Source: CAYVTV01 sp964454295
GTDB lineage: Bacteria; Bacteroidota; Bacteroidia; Bacteroidales; GCA-2748055
Assembly (NCBI GenBank): GCA_964454295.1
Contig: CAYVTV010000263.1
Coordinates: 1 to 5,411, forward strand
Reading direction: 5' to 3'
DNA: 5,411 nt
How positions within the stretch are numbered: the first letter of the stretch is position 1; every line of letters starts with the position of its first letter. This document shows positions 1-5,411 of the stretch, piece after piece. The notes under the pieces were generated by a model that worked only from the letters and a program-made list of their open reading frames with translations, made no database searches and was not told the DNA's origin. The translations under genes and the position numbers were made by a program.

Positions 1-106
1 TTAATAAATGTACCCCCTCCCCAACTTCGTCAACCAAAAAAAATGTTAAGACCTTGTTCGTGGTGCTTCAAATGGCAGGATTAATAGTTATTCCAAAACC
101 ATCTAA
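1..106. other. Left-edge intergenic stretch, no gene recognised
   Basis: No reading frame here resembles a protein I know. On the minus strand, an ATG at 112 opens 14 codons and stops at 68-70. The same frame then stays open from 67 to the window edge (22 codons). This could be the very start of a leftward gene or a decayed one, but it is too short to call. The plus strand has an open frame from 3 to a stop at 141-143, with no similarity I recognise. Confidence 0.4.
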
Positions 107-140
107 TTTCATGAATTCTTTTCTAAATTTACTACTTTTG
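107..140 (+). promoter_or_regulatory. Putative Bacteroidota promoter of the LolC-like permease gene
   Basis: Positions 133-140 read TACTTTTG, a full match to the Bacteroidota -7 consensus TAnnTTTG. TTTC at 107-110, 22 bases upstream, could serve as the -33 element (consensus TTTG or TTG). Transcription would begin near 144-147, leaving a leader of only about 13-16 nt before the TTG start at 160. That leader has no purine-rich Shine-Dalgarno sequence, as is common in this phylum. The assignment rests on consensus match and position only. Confidence 0.5.
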
Positions 141-159
141 TAACACCTGATCCCTATCA

Positions 160-1404
160 TTGAACACTGAATATTTCATATCAAAAAGATTAAATGCTTC
201 CGGCACCGGTAAAAATCAATACTCATCCGGAATTACAAACATATCAGTAGCTGCTATTGCAATCGGTCTTGCAGTTATGATCATTGCTATTTCAGTAGTC
301 ACCGGTTTTAAAAGGGAGATAAGGGAAAAAGTCATCGGTTTTGGCTCTCATATTCAAATTCTTAACTACGACTCAAATATCTCTTATGAAACCATCCCTA
401 TTAATGCATTCCCTCCTTACCTGCCTCAAATATCTGCAAATAAAGAAATCCTGCACCTTCAGCCATTTTCTCTTAAAGCCGGCATTGTTAAAACAGATGA
501 AAATATAGAGGGCCTTGTTTTAAAAGGTGTGGATAAAAATTACGACTGGAGTTTTTTCTCCAATACAATCACAGAGGGTGCTATTCCTCAATATAATGAC
601 AGTACTCTCTCTAATGATGTACTCATTTCAGAATATCTTGCTTCCCGGCTGAACCTGAAAAAAGGAAATGAATTCCAGATGTGGTTTGTAATGGAACAAC
701 CCAGATTCAGAAAGTTTAAGGTTGCAGGTATTTATGAAACCAGCCTGCAGGAATTTGATAAAACCTATGCTTTTGTCGACATTAAACATATCCGGCGATT
801 GAATAACTGGAGCGATGACCAGATAAGCGGATATGAAATGATGATCAGGGATTTCACAAAGCTTGATCAGGTTACGGAAGAGTTGAAAAGAATCACTTCA
901 GCTCATTTCTTTGATGACGGGTCACGCCTTAAAGTTGTCAATATCGTCGAAAAATATCCGCAAATATTTGACTGGTTGGACTTACAGGATCTTAATATTA
1001 TTATTATTATCGTTCTGATGCTTGTGGTAGCAGGTTTCAATATGATATCCGGACTTATTATTATGATTCTTGAGAGAACAAATATGATAGGGATATTAAA
1101 GGCTATGGGAGCAACAAACAATTTCATCCGTAAGATATTTATTTATCAGTCCGGATTCCTGATAATGAGAGGTTTGTTCTGGGGAAACCTGCTGGGAATT
1201 ATTCTTTGCTTCATTCAGTTGAAATTCCAGATCATAAGCCTTGATCCTGAATCATATTACCTGACCAACGTACCTGTAAATCTGAATCTTATACATTTAT
1301 TTCTTATCAACATCGTGGCGGTTATAACTATTATGTTATTTCTGCTGGTTCCCTCAGGTATTGTTGCATCCGTTTCACCCGCAAAAGCTATACGTTTTAA
1401 CTGA
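160..1404 (+). CDS. LolC/LolE-type ABC transporter permease (FtsX/MacB family)
   Basis: Predicted inner-membrane permease of 414 aa. By family, it should work with a LolD-type ATPase to extract lipoproteins from the inner membrane and pass them to a periplasmic carrier. The layout is typical: a short cytoplasmic N-terminus, TM1 at about 26-50, a periplasmic MacB-like domain at about 51-275, then three C-terminal helices at about 278-304, 332-355 and 376-400. The segment ERTNMIGILKAMGATN (305-320) after TM2 is the cytoplasmic coupling helix of FtsX-type permeases. The protein ends with the usual SPAKAIRF tail, and its length is normal (about 400 aa). The start is TTG: an in-frame TGA at 148-150 blocks extension, and the first in-frame ATG (residue 40) falls inside TM1. 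No ATPase or carrier gene lies in the window, so the partner must be encoded elsewhere. Family assignment is firm; the lipoprotein-release role is inferred, since related permeases export other substrates. Confidence 0.88.
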   Translation: MNTEYFISKRLNASGTGKNQYSSGITNISVAAIAIGLAVMIIAISVVTGFKREIREKVIGFGSHIQILNYDSNISYETIPINAFPPYLPQISANKEILHLQPFSLKAGIVKTDENIEGLVLKGVDKNYDWSFFSNTITEGAIPQYNDSTLSNDVLISEYLASRLNLKKGNEFQMWFVMEQPRFRKFKVAGIYETSLQEFDKTYAFVDIKHIRRLNNWSDDQISGYEMMIRDFTKLDQVTEELKRITSAHFFDDGSRLKVVNIVEKYPQIFDWLDLQDLNIIIIIVLMLVVAGFNMISGLIIMILERTNMIGILKAMGATNNFIRKIFIYQSGFLIMRGLFWGNLLGIILCFIQLKFQIISLDPESYYLTNVPVNLNLIHLFLINIVAVITIMLFLLVPSGIVASVSPAKAIRFN

Positions 1405-1420
1405 AAAGTGCAGATATTCG

Positions 1421-2869
1421 TTATTCCTTCAGGCTGATCTGCGCAATGCCGGTATTCTCAATATTCAGATAATGGTTATAACGGTACATAATACCCCTGA
1501 CATAATTATATGTTTCAGTTCCCCTGCAATAACCATGCTTTACCACTTCATCATTATAATATTGTGGTTCTGACTTTTTCAGTAAGAAATGTTCCACATT
1601 ATCCTCCCACACCCCTGGATTCTTCCCGTATTTAGAAGTCAGCCGTATTGCATCCAAAACATGCCCCAGGCCAATATTATACGATGCAAGGACAAACTTT
1701 ACTCTTTCTGTTTCATCCGGCACTAATGAAACAAATCGTTTTTCCAGCCACTCTATGTACTTGACTCCCGCAAGAATATGCTCTTCCACAGACGATTCTT
1801 CTGTAACTCCATAACTTAATGCAGTACCGGGCATGAATTGCATAATACCAAATGCTCCTGCATGTGAAACAGCCTGATGGTCAAACCTGGATTCCTGGTA
1901 AATCAAGGAAGCCAGCAACCTCCAGTCCCATCCTATTCTTTTACTTTGAGCTTTTATTATTTCATCAAAATAGGATATACGTCCTGTCTCCTGATAGTAG
2001 AACTTACTGCTCACTATGTTGGCAGTTCGTTGACTTTTAAAATATTTATGATATAATATCGCATAATGTGAAGTTCGCTTGAATTCTTCCAGCCAGGTAT
2101 CAATTTCCTGCTTCAGTTCAACAGATTGTTGCCTGACAGCCCATGCCTGATTTTGCAACAAACTCAGAGGTACCGAGACATCAATCTCAGTATATAATTT
2201 CTGATTTACTTCCGCAATATTTTCATCAGCAACAGCAAAATCAATCTCACCCTTAGCAACCATTTTTATAAGTTGCTCGGTGCTTAGAGGCACCTCATTT
2301 ATGAAGATTTTCTCACCTATTTCCCCTGATAAATTCTGTAATCTTATTTTATAAACAGACTCCTTTTGCACATAAACAGTTTTACCGCCCAGTTCAAGCG
2401 GATTTCTTACAAACTCAGACTGCTTTGAATCCTGAATGTAATTATTAGCTCTTTGAACGAGAACCTGGCGGGACTGACTGTGAGGCAGAGTAAATTCAAT
2501 TAACTCCTTCCTTCCCCGGGTAATAGTGAGATTTGAAGCTATTAAATCCACCTCCCCATTTACGAGCCATTCAAAATTATGCTGTAAATCATTATTTACT
2601 TTTACTTCAATAGGCAATCCAAGATAATCAGATAATTCCTGCAATAGTTCATATTGGAACCCCTGTGGCTGGCCTTTATAAATAAAGTAATTTACTGAGT
2701 TAAAATCTGTCACAACGACAAGTTTTCCTCTCTCCCTAATCTCTGAAAGATCAACTGACACTTGAAAAGGCTTATTTCCGCTATCTGCATTATCTCTGTT
2801 ACAGGAAAAAAGAACAGGTAAAAAAAAGTAAATAAGCAAAACAGCAAGCCTTTTTATATTTATTTTCAT
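1421..2869 (-). CDS. mltF: MltF-like lipoprotein: solute-binding domain plus lytic transglycosylase
   Basis: Predicted periplasmic, membrane-anchored murein-cleaving enzyme of 482 aa. Lytic transglycosylases cut the MurNAc-GlcNAc bond and form 1,6-anhydro-MurNAc ends. Residues 1-23 are a lipoprotein signal peptide with lipobox LFSC (lipidated Cys23). Residues about 47-272 form an SBP_bac_3 domain with the family-typical DLIASNLTITRGRKELIEF segment (108-126); in MltF homologues this module regulates the enzyme. Residues about 298-470 are the SLT domain, with the catalytic Glu326 in QESRFD, the GAFGIMQFMPGTA motif (338-350), ASYNIGLGHV (395-404) and YNYVRGI (454-460). All expected motifs are present. 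E. coli MltF is about 518 aa with the same domain order. I chose the ATG at 2869 over an in-frame ATG at 2890 because it gives a compact MKINIKR signal-peptide start and the putative -7 promoter box overlaps the longer start. The gene converges on the permease gene with a 16-bp gap. Confidence 0.9.
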   Translation of the reverse strand: MKINIKRLAVLLIYFFLPVLFSCNRDNADSGNKPFQVSVDLSEIRERGKLVVVTDFNSVNYFIYKGQPQGFQYELLQELSDYLGLPIEVKVNNDLQHNFEWLVNGEVDLIASNLTITRGRKELIEFTLPHSQSRQVLVQRANNYIQDSKQSEFVRNPLELGGKTVYVQKESVYKIRLQNLSGEIGEKIFINEVPLSTEQLIKMVAKGEIDFAVADENIAEVNQKLYTEIDVSVPLSLLQNQAWAVRQQSVELKQEIDTWLEEFKRTSHYAILYHKYFKSQRTANIVSSKFYYQETGRISYFDEIIKAQSKRIGWDWRLLASLIYQESRFDHQAVSHAGAFGIMQFMPGTALSYGVTEESSVEEHILAGVKYIEWLEKRFVSLVPDETERVKFVLASYNIGLGHVLDAIRLTSKYGKNPGVWEDNVEHFLLKKSEPQYYNDEVVKHGYCRGTETYNYVRGIMYRYNHYLNIENTGIAQISLKE

Positions 2870-2874
2870 CGTTA

Positions 2875-2907
2875 CAAAATTAATCAACATTGATAACTAA
2901 TTGTAAA
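2875..2907 (-). promoter_or_regulatory. Putative mltF promoter, implying a leaderless transcript
   Basis: On the minus strand, 2882-2875 reads TAATTTTG, a full match to the TAnnTTTG -7 box. TTTA at 2907-2904, 21 bases upstream, may act as a weak -33 element. Only five bases (TAACG) separate the box from the ATG at 2869, so transcription would start at or within a few bases of the start codon. The box runs on as TTTTGTAAC, identical over nine bases to the box of the LolC-like gene at 136-144. The assignment rests on consensus match and position only. Confidence 0.5.
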
Positions 2908-2915
2908 TTAGTTAT
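2893..2915. repeat. Perfect 10-bp inverted repeat upstream of mltF
   Basis: ATAACTAATT (2893-2902) and AATTAGTTAT (2906-2915) are perfect inverted arms around a 3-base centre, GTA. The repeat overlaps the proposed -33 element of the mltF promoter, a usual place for a dimeric repressor or activator site. It could also fold into a weak AT-rich hairpin in the transcript running out of the porin gene. I cannot separate these options from sequence; the symmetry itself is certain. Confidence 0.55.
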
Positions 2916-2932
2916 TACATAACATTAACAAT

Positions 2933-2947
2933 CAATAAAAGTTATTG
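2933..2947 (-). terminator. Weak AT-rich hairpin just after the porin stop codon
   Basis: CAATAA (2933-2938) and TTATTG (2942-2947) form a 6-bp stem with a 3-base loop, 11 bases beyond the porin stop codon at 2959-2961. The flanking AACAAT/ATTGTT arms (2927-2932 and 2944-2949) offer an alternative pairing. The stem has one G-C pair and no proper U-tract follows, so it would terminate poorly at best. It may instead protect a 3' end or be chance in AT-rich DNA. Confidence 0.2.
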
Positions 2948-2958
2948 TTTAATAATCC

Positions 2959-4875
2959 TTAATCATAGAAGGTCCAGGCAAGCCCAAATTTGAGTGACCT
3001 TTCATTCATCGGATAGCCATAGGAAGTGAAATAGTTGTATCCTGCAAGCCCTGCAAGCACATTGGTATATTTGAGAAAGAAACGTGTTCTTTTAATCTGC
3101 CAGTTAAGAAATCCATCCAGAAAAGGATAATTCCCTGTTTTCATTATATTCTGCATATAAAAAACCCCCGTTGCCGGCATGTATGTGTCTGAGTAATAAA
3201 GAGTATTATACATAAAGTTGAAGCCTGCCTGCACTATTAATGCATCCTTAAAAAGTGACTGTTCAAAATATGTACTGTTACGATATGCAAACAGGGGAAG
3301 ATTGACAGACTCATTATCAGAAGCTTTCTGCAATAAAAAATTATGAACATGATTGAATCCTCCCCAGCGGAATGTTGTTTTCAACCTTACGGATGAAATA
3401 TATAAATTTTTTTCCCTTATCTCAGGTAACGCCGATTCATTAAAAAAAACAAAATTATTTACTATACCGCTCCGACCTTCCGCATAAATCATGCCATTCT
3501 TTGATTCCGCCCATATAGACACATTTGCATTCAATGTTTTACCGAATTCATTACTCCATCTGAAGTGTGAACTGCTATAACTTCGCAGGAAAAAATCAGG
3601 TTCAACCAGATCAAACGCACCACCAAGGCCTAAGGCGATGATTCCTTCACCAAATGTTTTATTCATCAGACCATGAATTGAAATATCATTTTGTCTGAAC
3701 CCGCTTAAAAAATATTCTGCATTAATAAAGGTTTTAAACTTCCTTGTATTAAAAACAATATTTCCTGTTATTGAAAGATTGTTATATGATTTTTTGGTGA
3801 TCCTTCCAACGATTGTGTCAAGAAGAATGTCGTTTACAGTTACAGGTGTGGTAAAGGGGGTTAGTGTGCTAAACTCCTGAAACTGGTGCCTTACACCACT
3901 TAACAAAATAAATCTCTCCTTTTTGTCCTTCAGACTAAGGAATAATAAATTTTCAAGTGAGTGCATAAATGCAGAATCATGTACTGAATTAATAAGGTAA
4001 TAATTGTTGCTGTAGAAATTTACTTCATCACCTTCAGGAATATTATCGGTATAGGTTCGTAGAAACCTCGTATAATTAGATAAGTGGGTTATAGCAGAGC
4101 CTTTGGGAAGGAAGCTGTAATAATTTTCAGTTGTATCTGTTGAAGCAGGAATATTGCTGTAAGTATGGGTGAGAAAGAAGGTGGTTTTTTTAACCATGGA
4201 GGAGGCGTCACTAAGGTTAATGTTATAAGCAAGCGGGTCGTTTATCTGATGTTCAAGAAAATCATCAATATTTGTCAGACCTCCGTTTTCATTATAAGAT
4301 AGCTTATTAGTATGGAAGCTTGTATTCATGGAGTATTTTTCCTTTTTATAACTACCGGAGATGCTAAGGAGATTGGCTCTGCTGTCTTGTTTCAGATAAA
4401 TACCTCTGGAAGATATTGCATCATAATTGATTCCAAAATTCGTGTACTGGCTGACGTTTTGTGTATGGATGACATTTAGTACCTGTTCGCTGGTAGCTCT
4501 TGACCCTGAAGACATATATTTCAGTTCAGTAAAAGGTTTTCGCGTATTATAATGCAGGGTATTATAAGGATCATGAAAGTAGTTTACAAAAGCGGAATGA
4601 AAGATAAAAGGCTGGGAATTAAGTCGATTGAAGAAATAATTACTAATAAATGCCTGACCGGTATTTCCAATGAAAGTAACGGAGATATCATTTATAAATG
4701 CGGGGTTATAAAACTGAGTATTAAAAAGAGAAGTATCAATATCAGCGTCCCGGGATAAGATGGTATAAGGATCGATCTTTACTGCAGAGATTACAACGCT
4801 GGTATCGGTTTTTTGGCCGTATACAGCGATTCTCAGGAAAGTGCTTATGAACAGTATAGTATATAATTTGTTCAT
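2959..4875 (-). CDS. Putative outer-membrane porin, Porin_10-type beta-barrel
   Basis: Predicted outer-membrane beta-barrel of 638 aa, a normal size for this Bacteroidota family. Residues 1-21 are a type I signal peptide ending near VYGQ. An N-terminal portion carries family-typical segments: NTGQAF (71-76), KPFTELKYMSSGS (113-125) and EQVLNVIHTQNVSQ (130-143). A GISSRG-like turn (SSRGIYLKQ, 155-163) and the NENGGLTN segment (195-202) follow. The remainder alternates polar and aromatic residues as barrel strands do, with PLFAYRNSTYFEQSLF (527-542), YMPATGVFYMQN (565-576) and a final strand KFGLAWTFYD whose aromatic end fits a BAM recognition signal. The transported substrate is unknown. The ATG at 4875 gives the signal peptide directly and no other start is better. 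It lies only 16 nt past the rRNA terminator hairpin, and I see no TAnnTTTG box between the 23S 3' end and the start, so its transcription is unexplained. Confidence 0.82.
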   Translation of the reverse strand: MNKLYTILFISTFLRIAVYGQKTDTSVVISAVKIDPYTILSRDADIDTSLFNTQFYNPAFINDISVTFIGNTGQAFISNYFFNRLNSQPFIFHSAFVNYFHDPYNTLHYNTRKPFTELKYMSSGSRATSEQVLNVIHTQNVSQYTNFGINYDAISSRGIYLKQDSRANLLSISGSYKKEKYSMNTSFHTNKLSYNENGGLTNIDDFLEHQINDPLAYNINLSDASSMVKKTTFFLTHTYSNIPASTDTTENYYSFLPKGSAITHLSNYTRFLRTYTDNIPEGDEVNFYSNNYYLINSVHDSAFMHSLENLLFLSLKDKKERFILLSGVRHQFQEFSTLTPFTTPVTVNDILLDTIVGRITKKSYNNLSITGNIVFNTRKFKTFINAEYFLSGFRQNDISIHGLMNKTFGEGIIALGLGGAFDLVEPDFFLRSYSSSHFRWSNEFGKTLNANVSIWAESKNGMIYAEGRSGIVNNFVFFNESALPEIREKNLYISSVRLKTTFRWGGFNHVHNFLLQKASDNESVNLPLFAYRNSTYFEQSLFKDALIVQAGFNFMYNTLYYSDTYMPATGVFYMQNIMKTGNYPFLDGFLNWQIKRTRFFLKYTNVLAGLAGYNYFTSYGYPMNERSLKFGLAWTFYD

Positions 4876-4884
4876 GAGAGTAGT

Positions 4885-4917
4885 AAGAAAAAAGCCCCGA
4901 ACTTATATTCGGGGCTT
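4885..4917 (-). terminator. Rho-independent terminator of the rRNA operon
   Basis: AAGCCCCGAA (4892-4901) and TTCGGGGCTT (4908-4917) form a perfect 10-bp stem with a 6-base loop. On the minus strand this is followed by a run of six U residues (4893-4888, partly in the stem), then CUU. It begins about 7 bases after the 5S rRNA 3' end and is read in the same direction, so it is the natural end of the rRNA operon. It also occupies the place where a porin promoter would be expected. Confidence 0.9.
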
Positions 4918-4923
4918 AAGAAG

Positions 4924-5033
4924 ATTGGCAACGACCTACTCTCCCACAAGTTGCAGTACCATCGGCGTTTACGGTTTTAACTTCTCTGTTCGGAATGGGA
5001 AGAGGTTGGTCCCCGTAGCTATAGTCACCAAAA
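4924..5033 (-). rRNA. rrf: 5S ribosomal RNA
   Basis: Component of the large ribosomal subunit, about 110 nt, transcribed leftward. The minus strand starts TTTGGTGACTATAGC and contains the conserved CATTCCGAACAGAGAAGTTA core, then GCCGATGGTACTGC and GTGGGAGAGTAGGTCG. The two ends pair as helix I: TTGGTGAC against GTTGCCAA, eight pairs including two G-U. Its ends are set by this helix and are accurate to a few bases. It follows the 23S gene by about 70 nt and is followed by the operon terminator. Confidence 0.95.
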
Positions 5034-5103
5034 GATTTTACCGCTTTAGCGGATAATATTGGGACATATTGGAAGGAGGAGACTGGTTTATTAATTTACA
5101 TGA
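5034..5103 (-). other. 23S-5S rRNA spacer
   Basis: This spacer of about 70 nt is removed during rRNA processing. It contains a small GC-rich hairpin, CCGC-TTTA-GCGG at 5041-5052, eight bases from the 5S 5' end, which may mark a processing site. A 7-base direct repeat, ATATTGG, occurs at 5056-5062 and 5066-5072. There is no tRNA and no promoter-like TAnnTTTG box on the minus strand. Confidence 0.6.

Positions 5104-5411
<308 letters not shown>

Noticed and set aside
997..1011. ATT trinucleotide run, considered as a phase-variable repeat
   Set aside because: It has only four ATT units plus ATC, the unit is a codon so slippage would not shift the frame, and it encodes Ile in a transmembrane helix.
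903..1127. Minus-strand open frame of 74 codons inside the permease gene
   Set aside because: It is antisense to the conserved TM2/coupling-helix region and has a low-complexity Ile-rich translation that mirrors the Ile-rich helix.
1408..1444. Imperfect inverted repeat (GCAGAT at 1410-1415, ATCTGC at 1437-1442) between the convergent genes, considered as a bidirectional terminator
   Set aside because: It has only six perfect pairs around a 21-base loop, no U-tract on either side, and half of it lies inside the mltF coding sequence.
1361..1573. Plus-strand open frame of 70 codons over the permease and mltF 3' ends
   Set aside because: It overlaps two well-supported convergent genes in another frame and has no recognisable domain.
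1852..2040. Plus-strand open frame of 62 codons
   Set aside because: It lies antisense to the SLT domain of mltF, where the catalytic motifs prove the minus strand is coding.
4552..4758. Plus-strand open frame of 68 codons
   Set aside because: It is antisense to the conserved N-terminal part of the porin, with no signal of its own.
4841..5056. Plus-strand open frame of 71 codons across the terminator and 5S rRNA
   Set aside because: It is the translation of a structured RNA gene and terminator on the opposite strand.
5073..5082. GAAGGAGGAG-like purine run on the plus strand, considered as a ribosome binding site
   Set aside because: It lies in the 23S-5S spacer on the non-transcribed strand and no credible plus-strand gene follows.

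Overview
This window looks like a piece of a Bacteroidota chromosome, probably class Bacteroidia. The evidence is AT-rich DNA with compact genes, gene starts that lack Shine-Dalgarno sequences, promoter-like TAnnTTTG boxes, a Porin_10-type outer-membrane barrel and a Bacteroidota-style 5S rRNA. I cannot assign a genus from the sequence alone.

Layout from left to right. Positions 1-159 hold no gene I can support, apart from a promoter that fits the first gene. Positions 160-1404 (+) encode a LolC/LolE-type ABC transporter permease with a TTG start. Sixteen bases further on, and convergent with it, lies a minus-strand gene (1421-2869) for an MltF-like lipoprotein: a periplasmic solute-binding domain fused to a lytic transglycosylase domain. 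An 89-bp, very AT-rich spacer (2870-2958) contains a TAnnTTTG box almost touching the mltF start, and a cluster of inverted repeats. Next on the minus strand comes a Porin_10-type outer-membrane protein (2959-4875). Its start codon lies 16 nt beyond the hairpin of a strong rRNA-operon terminator (4885-4917). To the right are the 5S rRNA (about 4924-5033) and the 3' end of the 23S rRNA (about 5104 to the window edge), all transcribed leftward. Gene order in the direction of transcription is therefore 23S, 5S, terminator, porin, mltF.

All three proteins work in the cell envelope: one belongs to the lipoprotein-release machinery, one is itself a predicted lipoprotein that remodels peptidoglycan, and one is an outer-membrane barrel. 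Only porin and mltF share a strand, and mltF appears to have its own promoter. The shared theme is suggestive and does not establish a functional operon.

I found no mobile element, CRISPR array, tRNA or clear novel system. The observations most worth checking are the missing promoter space for the porin gene behind the rRNA terminator, the likely leaderless mltF start, and the ATAAC/GTTAT repeat cluster upstream of mltF.
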